A stretch of DNA of 64,000 nucleotides from Halolactibacillus alkaliphilus (GTDB lineage Bacteria > Bacillota > Bacilli > Bacillales > Amphibacillaceae). The notes below the pieces were generated by a model. That model did not search any database, was not told the origin of the DNA, and was given only the letters and a program-made list of their open reading frames with translations. Every line of letters begins with the position of its first letter. The stretch's first letter is position 1. The translations under genes were made by a program, and so were the position numbers. This document shows, one piece after another, positions 9,420-16,871 of this stretch. Where the stretch lies: the NCBI RefSeq assembly GCF_900115465.1, contig NZ_FOWN01000003.1, positions 79,479 to 143,478 of the forward strand, written 5' to 3'.

Positions 9420-10376
9420 ATGACAACACAACCATTATTTTTATCACCCACACTACAAGAGCGTATTTGGGGTGGAAACAAACTTAACACCGAATTCCAC
9501 TATGATATCCCATCAGATAAGACAGGAGAAGCATGGGTGATTTCAGCACACGAAAACGGACCAAGTATGATTACTAATGGCCCTCTTAAAGGAAAAACAT
9601 TAACAGACGCGTGGGAACAACACCGTGACTATTTTAATCGAAAAGAATCAGACACAGAAGCTTACCCACTACTCGTAAAAATTCTTGATGCCGCGCAAAA
9701 TTTATCTGTTCAAGTTCACCCAGATGATACATACGCACGCGAAAAAGAAGGCGTTCCATATGGAAAAACAGAATGTTGGTATGTATTAGATGCTGAACCA
9801 GACGCGAAGATTGTTTTCGGTCATCACGCTCAATCAGTTACCGAATTAACAACGCTTGCTGAGGAAGGTAAATGGCATGAACTCTTGCGTTATGTACCTG
9901 TAACAAAGGGGGACTTTATTTACGTGCCAAGCGGTTCGATTCATGCGATTGGTGCAGGAATTGTCATATTAGAGACACAACAAAGCTCTGATATTACTTA
10001 CCGTGTATATGACTATGATCGTTTGGACGATCAAGGAAATACACGTGAGTTACATTTGGCACAATCGATTGACGTGACAACTGTCCCTCACAAAGACCCC
10101 GCATTGAATCAATCAGAGACAACGCGCGGCGATTTAACTGTAACGGAACTTGTAGAAGAACATTATTTCACAGTTGAAAAATGGACATTAAACGGCCAGA
10201 CAACTGAAACTCAAAATCACGACTTTCTACAAGTAAGTGTTATTGAAGGAGAAGGTACGATAACTGTAGATCATGAGAGCTATACTATAAAAAAAGGCAC
10301 TCACTTTGTCTTACCATATGGCGTTAACACGTTTGATTTATCCGGTCAGATGACACTTATCACTTCACACTGTTAA
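9420..10376 (+). CDS. manA: Mannose-6-phosphate isomerase, class I
   Basis: The enzyme interconverts mannose 6-phosphate and fructose 6-phosphate, feeding mannose into glycolysis. The 318-residue product is the short Firmicutes form, with the zinc ligands Gln98 and His100 in VQVHPDD, Glu118 in KTECW and His175 in SGSIHAIG. A strong site (AGGAGAAGGAG) precedes the ATG. It follows the ROK kinase by about 120 bases and ends at a perfect terminator, so the two may form one unit. It is the B. subtilis GmuF-type paralogue by context. No phosphomannomutase, needed to use mannose 1-phosphate from the phosphorylase, is in the window. Confidence 0.94.
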   Translation: MTTQPLFLSPTLQERIWGGNKLNTEFHYDIPSDKTGEAWVISAHENGPSMITNGPLKGKTLTDAWEQHRDYFNRKESDTEAYPLLVKILDAAQNLSVQVHPDDTYAREKEGVPYGKTECWYVLDAEPDAKIVFGHHAQSVTELTTLAEEGKWHELLRYVPVTKGDFIYVPSGSIHAIGAGIVILETQQSSDITYRVYDYDRLDDQGNTRELHLAQSIDVTTVPHKDPALNQSETTRGDLTVTELVEEHYFTVEKWTLNGQTTETQNHDFLQVSVIEGEGTITVDHESYTIKKGTHFVLPYGVNTFDLSGQMTLITSHC

Positions 10377-10384
10377 TCACTCAC

Positions 10385-10417
10385 ACTCTGTCACTCACAT
10401 GTGACAGAGTTTTTTTA
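10385..10417 (+). terminator. Terminator after manA
   Basis: ACTCTGTCAC (10385-10394), a 6-base loop and GTGACAGAGT (10401-10410) form a perfect 10-bp stem followed by seven T residues. Confidence 0.93.
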
Positions 10418-10448
10418 TCTTCACAACTTCTTCACCTTATCGCTAACT

Positions 10449-10697
10449 ATGACAACGGCCATAACCGCCGCAGAAAATAGTTATCCCCTGGAAAAACCCA
10501 AAAAGATTGATACCTATTTAGGTACTGATGATATCGATACTCGGCACATCGATGTGTTTCATCATCAATCAGATAGAGCCTCTGTCACGAAGGCACTGAG
10601 ACAGGTCTTAAGTTTCAGGAAGGAGAAATATGCCAACCACCAGATCAGTCCTTCTATCGAGGTAATGAATCAGATAATCAAGCCCCCCGGACTATAA
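10449..10697 (+). CDS. Unrecognised small ORF, possibly a gene remnant
   Basis: An open frame of about 82 codons from the ATG at 10449 encodes a hydrophilic, mixed-charge peptide ending IIKPPGL. I recognise no family. There is no ribosome-binding site, and the longest version of the frame starts inside the manA terminator, which argues against a real gene. The composition (runs such as TDDIDTRHIDVFHH) is protein-like, so it may be debris of a lost gene. The surrounding stretch from 10418 to 10819 holds nothing else I can identify, apart from two C-rich patches near 10682 and 10728. Confidence 0.2.
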   Translation: MTTAITAAENSYPLEKPKKIDTYLGTDDIDTRHIDVFHHQSDRASVTKALRQVLSFRKEKYANHQISPSIEVMNQIIKPPGL

Positions 10698-10819
10698 CAA
10701 CATGATGCGCTATCAATAGTAAAAAGCCCCCCTATACGCCCGGATGCATTAATGAGGAGGACTTTAGCATATTTAGATAGCTATTCCAACAAGCGAAAAT
10801 AAACAGTGTTAGCCTATTA

Positions 10820-11485
10820 TCAGATAAGCGGTTGCAATATAACAAATGTTTTAGGACCACGCTTTTTTATATCACCTGCTTTTTCTAAACGTTTAATCGC
10901 TCGACTAATACTCTCAGGTGTTGTTCCTAAATGACTCGCTAAATCTTTTTGTTTCATCGGCAAGTCACACACCACCGGATAACGACTCGGCTGTTTCAGT
11001 TGATGCAAATAGTGTTTTAACCGCACGTCAACTGGACCTGACGTCGCTTGTTGTAAGGCACGTTCGGATTCATCTAATCGAAAAGCTAAGTGCTTTAAGA
11101 GCGTTAACGCAATATTAGGATAAGTCATGAGTAAAGTATCGATGTCTGACTGTTTAATATGACAGATGTGACTGGCCTCAGCCGCTTCCGCAAATAAATC
11201 ATGATCTTGTTTTAAAAACAAAGCTAATTCACCCGTGAAGTCACCCGGAAAAAGCTGACGGACAAGCTGTTTTTTCCCCTCTTCATTAGAGCGGTATAAT
11301 ATCACTTTACCCGTTTGCACCACGTAAAGTCCCGTTGAACTGTCTCCCGCTTTATACAAAAAGCTCCCTACAGGAAATGATCTAGAGTGAACCACCTTCA
11401 TCACTTCAGTCAATTCCTTATTTGGTAAATGATTAAAGATAGGCACCTGTCGCACACAACCAGTCACATGATGACATTCGCTCAT
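10820..11485 (-). CDS. Crp/Fnr-family transcriptional regulator with N-terminal cysteines
   Basis: The 221-residue protein has a cyclic-nucleotide-like beta-roll (about 15-125), a long dimerisation helix and a C-terminal winged helix-turn-helix (MKQKDLASHLGTTPESISRAIKRL). Two N-terminal cysteines (ECHHVTGC) resemble those of FNR-like proteins of Gram-positive bacteria, where cysteines can form a redox switch or bind metal. I chose the ATG at 11485 because GAGGAGG is seven bases upstream; the GTG at 11491 would be too close. It is the last gene of an operon with the HMA protein and the P-type ATPase, 44 bases after the ATPase stop. An FNR-type palindrome lies at the head of that operon (13836-13859). 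The likely role is metal- or redox-responsive control. Confidence 0.85.
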   Translation of the reverse strand: MSECHHVTGCVRQVPIFNHLPNKELTEVMKVVHSRSFPVGSFLYKAGDSSTGLYVVQTGKVILYRSNEEGKKQLVRQLFPGDFTGELALFLKQDHDLFAEAAEASHICHIKQSDIDTLLMTYPNIALTLLKHLAFRLDESERALQQATSGPVDVRLKHYLHQLKQPSRYPVVCDLPMKQKDLASHLGTTPESISRAIKRLEKAGDIKKRGPKTFVILQPLI

Positions 11486-11529
11486 ATCCACGCCTCCTCG
11501 CTATATTTAGCTTCTAACTTCCATAGACG

Positions 11530-13446
11530 TTATTCTACTATTTTTCTACTTTTAATACCTTTACTAGTTAGGTCCCCTTCATACATTATAGCCTCCGTAG
11601 TTCCTTTTAACCGGAAATGAATCAAACGCATCCCATTTAAAATGACCAGTAACACGCTTGCTTCATGAACAAACATACCTGAGGCTAAATGTATCGTACC
11701 ATTTAATACACCAATGAGTAAAAAGAATACCGTTATTAAGGCAAATAATATATTTTGCGTACGGTTTTTCACCGTTTGTTTTGCGAGTTGATAGGCGTGT
11801 ACCATTTTATCAAGGCGATCATTCATCACTACAACATCAGCCGTTTCAATTGCTACATCAGTGCCGCTAAATCCCATCGCAATACCAACATCAGCAAGCG
11901 CTAGAGCCGGCGCATCATTAACACCATCACCAACCATGACGACTTTCTCACCTCGAGCTTGTCGTTTTTTTATTTCTGCTAACTTATCTTTTGGTTGAAG
12001 TTCTGCTTTAACTTCTGTAATACCTAACTGCCTAGCAACATAATGTGCCGTCTTCTCATTATCACCTGTCAGCATAACCAATGATTTAACACCACGCTCT
12101 TTTAGCATACGTAGCGCCTGTTTCGCTTCACTCTTGATGACATCATCGATAACAATATAGCCAATCACCTCATCGTTTCGCGCAACAATCACCGCAGTTT
12201 TCCCTTCTTGTTCTCTTACCTTAATCGCTCGGTTCACTTCAATCGATAAATTAAAACCGTGCTCCTTTAGTAAGCGTCGATTACCTACATAATATCTTGC
12301 CCCTTCCCAATCACCTACAAGTCCTTGACCTTTAATCAATGTAACATCTAAGTGATGATTCGTTAGCTGTACCTCGTTATCAATATAAGCCACAATGGCA
12401 CGACCAAGATGATGTTCGGAATGTCGTTCAAGTTCAGCGACAGCTAACAGCCAATTACCTGAGACGAAGGAAACGACCTCAGTGACAGCCGGTTGACCTT
12501 TTGTCAATGTCCCGGTCTTATCGAACATAAAGGTCGTTGTTTGCTTAAGACGATCAAGCACATCACCACCTTTAAGCAAAACGCCATGTCTTGCACCATT
12601 TCCAATCCCACTCACACTCGATACCGGTGCTCCAATCACAAGGGCACCCGGACAGGCAATCACTAAAAAGGTAATCGCTAAGTGTGTATTGCTCGTGACT
12701 AAGTAAACAATCACACTGATGATCACGACACCCGGTGTGTAGTATTGACTAAATCGATCAAGAAATTTTTCTGTTTTCGATTTTTGATCTTGCGCTTCTT
12801 CCACAAGCTCAATAATTTGACTAAACGCCGTATCTTCACCTACTTTATTAGCAATGACTTTAATGTAACCTTCATCCACAATCGTGCCACTAAAGACATC
12901 ATCGCCTGCTTTTTTCTCGCGCAGAACACTTTCACCTGTCATCATCGCCTCATTTACCCACGCATCACCAGAGAAAATAACACCATCAACCGGGACCTTT
13001 GCACCTGCTTTCACTATAACCGTATCCCCTTTATTTACTTCCTCAACACTAACAGTCTTTTCTTCACCGTCTCTAAACACGATCGCACTATCAGGCGCTA
13101 GTGATAAAAGTGATTGAATCGACGCCCGCGTTTTTTCCAGCGTCCTTACTTCTAAGAAACTCCCAAACAAAAACAAAAAACCTACCACAGCACTTTCAAT
13201 ATACTCACCAATGACCACAGCACCTATCATGGCTATAGATACAAGTAAATCTATACTCATATATTTCACTTTTAACGCTTGAATGGAAAAATATACAATC
13301 GGTATCGCTGTCAATGTTGTTGCACTGATCAAAAGAGGCGCAATAAGTACATTAAGACCTAAAAGATAAAATGCGAACGCCAAAATGATGAACAACCCAG
13401 CACTCATCATAGCTATTTGTTTAAATTGATTCATTCGCTTTGCCAC
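11530..13446 (-). CDS. P1B-type heavy-metal ATPase with atypical CPG motif
   Basis: This 638-residue membrane pump has eight predicted transmembrane helices and the P-type core: TGES (170-173), phosphorylated Asp309 in DKTGTLTKG, and GDGVNDAPAL. Two features are unusual. The helix-6 metal motif is CPG (265-267) instead of CPC, CPH, SPC or TPC, and the nucleotide-domain HP dipeptide reads HH (SEHHLG, 343-348). It lacks an N-terminal HMA domain; that domain is encoded separately just upstream. The last helices contain MFVHEASVLLVILNG, resembling the HEGxT signature of P1B-4 (Co/Fe/Zn) pumps. The start is GTG after AAGGAAGGAG. The metal is unknown; zinc, cadmium, cobalt or iron efflux are all possible. 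Confidence 0.9.
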   Translation of the reverse strand: MAKRMNQFKQIAMMSAGLFIILAFAFYLLGLNVLIAPLLISATTLTAIPIVYFSIQALKVKYMSIDLLVSIAMIGAVVIGEYIESAVVGFLFLFGSFLEVRTLEKTRASIQSLLSLAPDSAIVFRDGEEKTVSVEEVNKGDTVIVKAGAKVPVDGVIFSGDAWVNEAMMTGESVLREKKAGDDVFSGTIVDEGYIKVIANKVGEDTAFSQIIELVEEAQDQKSKTEKFLDRFSQYYTPGVVIISVIVYLVTSNTHLAITFLVIACPGALVIGAPVSSVSGIGNGARHGVLLKGGDVLDRLKQTTTFMFDKTGTLTKGQPAVTEVVSFVSGNWLLAVAELERHSEHHLGRAIVAYIDNEVQLTNHHLDVTLIKGQGLVGDWEGARYYVGNRRLLKEHGFNLSIEVNRAIKVREQEGKTAVIVARNDEVIGYIVIDDVIKSEAKQALRMLKERGVKSLVMLTGDNEKTAHYVARQLGITEVKAELQPKDKLAEIKKRQARGEKVVMVGDGVNDAPALALADVGIAMGFSGTDVAIETADVVVMNDRLDKMVHAYQLAKQTVKNRTQNILFALITVFFLLIGVLNGTIHLASGMFVHEASVLLVILNGMRLIHFRLKGTTEAIMYEGDLTSKGIKSRKIVE

Positions 13447-13568
13447 TTAATAGCTCCTTCCTTTCATTTTATAGGCGACACATATCTTATGGACACTTAT
13501 TTCTTTCATTAAATATTCGTATATAAAGCGGAGATAGAGAACAGAAAGAACCACCCAAAGGGCTGTTT

Positions 13569-13778
13569 CTATCTATTTTTTACAGTGTAACCTAACTTTT
13601 CAATCACTGACGCGATTGTTTCACGTGACACTTCTTTTTCATTAAAATCCACCTTCACTTTACTAGAATTAAACAACACTTCCACCGCATGAACGCCCGC
13701 TTGTTGCTTTATACCAGATTCAATTTTCTTTACACAGCTCGGGCACCCGAGCTGTTCTAACTTTAGCGTGATCAACAT
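13569..13778 (-). CDS. Small HMA-domain metal-binding protein (CopZ-like)
   Basis: This roughly 69-residue ferredoxin-fold protein carries the metal-binding GCPSC motif near its N-terminus and ends IEKLGYTVKNR, as in CopZ and HMA domains. Three ATG codons occur in a row (13784, 13781, 13778). AAAGGAGGA abuts the first, so the third, with seven bases of spacing, is the best start. It is the first gene of an operon with the P-type ATPase, which lacks this domain, so it probably delivers metal to that pump. A weak hairpin between the genes (about 13537-13568) may lower downstream expression. A strong promoter with an FNR-type box lies upstream. Confidence 0.85.
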   Translation of the reverse strand: MLITLKLEQLGCPSCVKKIESGIKQQAGVHAVEVLFNSSKVKVDFNEKEVSRETIASVIEKLGYTVKNR

Positions 13779-13812
13779 CATCATGTCCTCCTTTAATTTT
13801 TTAACTACTTCT

Positions 13813-13859
13813 ACTATATCGGTCTTTTATCAAAGATAACTTGACGCCCGTCAAGTTAT
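13813..13859 (-). promoter_or_regulatory. Operon promoter with FNR-type palindrome near -41.5
   Basis: ATAACTTGAC (13836-13845), GCCC, then GTCAAGTTAT (13850-13859) is a perfect 10-base inverted repeat with a 4-base spacer. It contains TTGAC-N4-GTCAA, the Crp/Fnr half-site geometry. On the minus strand a -10 TATAGT lies at 13818-13813, giving a start near 13806. The palindrome centre (13847.5) is then about 41.5 bases upstream, the classic class II activator position. The adjacent -35 is poor, as expected for an activated promoter. Confidence 0.7.
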
Positions 13860-13989
13860 TCGTCCTTTTTTTATGAACATTTCGTGAACGTTTTAATGTT
13901 ATTATCCACAACAACTAAAAGCGTGATATGATGACAATACTTTATTTTTAGAAAATTTAAAATAATCAACTAAATGAACGAGGAGAGAT

Positions 13990-15642
13990 ATGATGTCTAC
14001 CGCTATTTCAACCAAAAAAACGGTCAGTCATTACTTAATGGATTTATTCAACACATACTCAATCACACATGCTTTTACGACTGGTCACCCGTTACCCTTT
14101 TCACCTCAACAGAAAACGTTTCCTATCACATCACTTGTTCACGATCAAGCCACCGTCCATGCAGCAGACGGTTACAGTCGTGCAACAGGTTCTGTCGGCG
14201 TTTGTTTTTTGCGCAATGACCAAGCGTTACCGAGCGCCATAACATCTATTGCCACGGCGAAACTCGATTCTGTCCCCCTTGTGATCATGCTCAATCAGTC
14301 AAATCGCGAATCACGAATAAACGCTGATCCCTTTTCAATGTCACAAGCATTAACGAAAGATTATATCTATGTCCAAAATCATACAGACGTTTTAAACTCT
14401 GTCCAAACGGCTATCGAACGAGCAAAAGAAGGACGACCTGGCATCGTTATAGTAGAAGTGAATTTTCATCACTTCGATGCTTACATCACACATAAACCTT
14501 ATGTATCGACTAAGAAACCCGCACTAAAATTAAAAGATGACCAGGCAAACCTAATATGCGATGCCATAAAACACGCAGAGCGACCTGTCGTACTTGTTGG
14601 AGGCGGGGTTATTATAGGCCAGGCACACGCAGAACTTCACGACTTCATTACACAGACAGAGATACCTTTTGTCAGTACCTTGATGGGACTTGGTGCCTTA
14701 GATGAAGACCATCCACTTCACTTAGGCATGGTCGGTATGCACGGTACATATAGTGCCAATAGAGCTGTTCATAAGGCTGACCTCCTTATTTGTCTTGGCG
14801 TTCGCTTTTCTGACAGAATCACAGGGAACATTAAAGGATTCTCCCCGTATTCAAAGAAGATACAGATTGATATCGACCCCGCAGAAATAAATAAACTGAT
14901 TCCTGTGGATATGCCCTTGATTGGTGATGTAAAAGACGTCTTAGCTAAGATCAATTCGAAGCACTTACAAAAGACGTCGGTGACTTGGATTAACGAAGCA
15001 CTTTCTTGGCATCAAACATCCGCAAAATTTCACAAGGTAACACATGAACTTCTTGATCCGTCGATGATATTAACGACGCTTCAACAAGAAGCACGCTGTG
15101 ATTGTCTCGTTGCGACAGATGTCGGGCAACACCAAATGTGGACAGCTCATCACTTTAGGTTACGAGGTCCAAGACAACTCCTAACCTCTGGTGGCTTCGG
15201 TACGATGGGATATGGGTTACCCGCAGCCATTGGTGGGGCAAGAAAAAAAGCGAACCAGCAGGTGATTCTTATTAGTGGTGACGGTAGTTTCCAAATGAAC
15301 CTTCAAGAACTAATGACAGTCAGTCGGGAACGATTAAATATCAAAATAGCTATTTTCCAAAACGGCTACCTCGGTATGGTGCGTCAGTGGCAACAGCTAT
15401 TTTACGAACGAAAATACTCAGAAGTTAAGATATCATCACCAGATTTTAGTATGCTCGCTGAAAGTTATGGTATTAATAGTGGAAAAGCGCATACAATTAA
15501 AGAAGCCAAGGCTTTAATAAAGCAAGCGATGGCAACAGACGGACCCTTTTTAATGACCTTTGCCATTGAAGATGAAAAGAATGTTTACCCGATTGTCCCA
15601 CCAGGTAGCAGAAACACTGAGGCAATGTTAGGTGGCGAGTAA
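13990..15642 (+). CDS. Acetolactate synthase large-subunit homologue with divergent PYR domain
   Basis: This 550-residue ThDP-dependent enzyme is closest to acetohydroxyacid synthases, which condense pyruvate to acetolactate. The central and C-terminal domains are conserved: LMGLGAL, GMHGTYSAN, RFSDRITGN, and the ThDP motif GDGSFQMN through NGYLGMVRQWQ. The N-terminal domain is aberrant. The ThDP-activating Glu of the usual RHEQ is Asp52 (VHDQ), and the conserved SGPGATN stretch is replaced by RNDQALPSA (75-83). No regulatory subunit, ilvC or alsD gene is adjacent. A good site (GAGGAGAG) precedes the start. It could be a slow or altered carboligase, or not catalytic as an acetolactate synthase. 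Confidence 0.8.
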   Translation: MMSTAISTKKTVSHYLMDLFNTYSITHAFTTGHPLPFSPQQKTFPITSLVHDQATVHAADGYSRATGSVGVCFLRNDQALPSAITSIATAKLDSVPLVIMLNQSNRESRINADPFSMSQALTKDYIYVQNHTDVLNSVQTAIERAKEGRPGIVIVEVNFHHFDAYITHKPYVSTKKPALKLKDDQANLICDAIKHAERPVVLVGGGVIIGQAHAELHDFITQTEIPFVSTLMGLGALDEDHPLHLGMVGMHGTYSANRAVHKADLLICLGVRFSDRITGNIKGFSPYSKKIQIDIDPAEINKLIPVDMPLIGDVKDVLAKINSKHLQKTSVTWINEALSWHQTSAKFHKVTHELLDPSMILTTLQQEARCDCLVATDVGQHQMWTAHHFRLRGPRQLLTSGGFGTMGYGLPAAIGGARKKANQQVILISGDGSFQMNLQELMTVSRERLNIKIAIFQNGYLGMVRQWQQLFYERKYSEVKISSPDFSMLAESYGINSGKAHTIKEAKALIKQAMATDGPFLMTFAIEDEKNVYPIVPPGSRNTEAMLGGE

Positions 15643-15663
15643 TTGATTAAAAATGTTGTAAGT

Positions 15664-15708
15664 AAAAAAGAGAAGCTAAATTTATACATTAGCTTCTCTT
15701 TTTTATTT
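15664..15708. terminator. Bidirectional terminator between the ALS homologue and the PAS chemoreceptor
   Basis: AAAAAAGAGAAGCTAA (15664-15679) pairs perfectly with TTAGCTTCTCTTTTTT (15689-15704). T-runs on both strands serve the convergent genes. Confidence 0.93.
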
Positions 15709-15716
15709 CTATTTAT

Positions 15717-16631
15717 CTAAATTATCGTTGTTACTTCTTCAGCTTGTTTAGATAGCTGCTCAGCTGCATCTAATACATTATCAAAATCAGTCGTTGCAGT
15801 GGCAACATCTTTTTTAGCCACCTTGATATTTTCCTGCACTTCTTTTGCATCACCGACTATTTGAGAAATTTCGGCTGTTATACGTTCAATGTTTTGTCTT
15901 ATTTCACCAATAGATTGATCTACACCTGTCGCTAATTTCCTTACTTCATCAGCCACCACGCTAAAGCCGCGACCATGTTCACCAGCACGTGCCGCTTCAA
16001 TTGCTGCGTTTAGGGCTAAAAGATTCGTTTGTGACGCAATGCCTCGAATGGTTTTAACGATATCTTGTATAGATGCCGTGTCATTTTGAAGTGTTTCTAA
16101 TGTGATTTTTGACGTGTCGTATGCTCTATCTATTTGCTCGACTTGCTTTGCTAAATCTTTACTGCGGGCAATCCCCGTTTTAGCTCGCTCATTTAATACA
16201 CGCGACATATCACTTAACTGTTCTACAACATGCGTTACTGTTTCTTGGCGGCTTGTAATATCTGTTGCTACCTTTACAACACCGACTACTTTACCCGCTG
16301 CATTTTTTAACGGCATGTACGTTGCCTCTAACCAGACCCTATTTCCTGATTTTGCTTTACGGTCAATTTTGTTTTGGTAACTTTTCCCGTTGTATAAATC
16401 ATTCCAAAATGCATCATAGTCCTTACTCTTACTAAACGATTCAAAGCAGAGCTCTTTGTGATGCATCCCCAGCATCTCTTTCGTCGAGTAACCTACCGTT
16501 CCAGCAAACAACCCGTTCACATAAGATACCCGACGATTTAAGTCAAATTGAATAATCGCAAGGTTACTTTCTAGCGCTTCAATAATAAGTTCACTCGCTT
16601 CACAGCTTTCAAATAATTTTCTTTCCATCAT
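15717..16631 (-). CDS. Soluble PAS-domain methyl-accepting chemotaxis protein
   Basis: The 304-residue cytoplasmic receptor has an N-terminal PAS domain (about 10-130, with [19 protein letters not shown] and the following PAS core) and a C-terminal signalling domain with the hairpin tip [20 protein letters not shown]. It has no transmembrane segment, so it must sense an intracellular signal such as redox state, oxygen or a ligand, and signal to CheA/CheW. I chose the ATG at 16631 because GGGGGAAG lies four bases upstream; the GTG at 16655 has no site. The signalling helix is short and stops soon after the tip hairpin. It is monocistronic, next to a membrane receptor. Confidence 0.87.
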   Translation of the reverse strand: MMERKLFESCEASELIIEALESNLAIIQFDLNRRVSYVNGLFAGTVGYSTKEMLGMHHKELCFESFSKSKDYDAFWNDLYNGKSYQNKIDRKAKSGNRVWLEATYMPLKNAAGKVVGVVKVATDITSRQETVTHVVEQLSDMSRVLNERAKTGIARSKDLAKQVEQIDRAYDTSKITLETLQNDTASIQDIVKTIRGIASQTNLLALNAAIEAARAGEHGRGFSVVADEVRKLATGVDQSIGEIRQNIERITAEISQIVGDAKEVQENIKVAKKDVATATTDFDNVLDAAEQLSKQAEEVTTII

Positions 16632-16836
16632 TTCTTCCCCCATCGACTCTGTCACTTCTGTGACAAGCCTGTCAAATTAACTCACGTGTTACACCCTAAC
16701 AGTAAAAAACCCCTTCTTTATTACTCTCAGCTATATTTATCAATTTTTTAGCGTTTTACTATACATTAACTATACAAAGACTATACAAATCCAGATTAAA
16801 AGTCAAAGCATTTGCTTAATCCGCTTTAAAAACGCT

Positions 16837-16863
16837 AAAAGCCCTGCATGCGTGATGCAGGGC
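16837..16863 (-). terminator. Terminator of the membrane chemoreceptor gene
   Basis: GCCCTGCAT (16841-16849), a 5-base loop and ATGCAGGGC (16855-16863) form a 9-bp GC-rich stem. On the minus strand it is followed by TTTT. It lies just after the receptor stop codon. Confidence 0.8.
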
Positions 16864-16871
16864 ACGTTCAC

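Noticed and set aside
10401..10448. GTG start at 10401 for the unknown ORF
   Set aside because: It lies in the right arm of the manA terminator, so it cannot be a credible start.
13974..14219. 81-codon ORF overlapping the start of the acetolactate synthase homologue
   Set aside because: It is a shadow frame. The 550-codon frame has the ribosome site and the family motifs.
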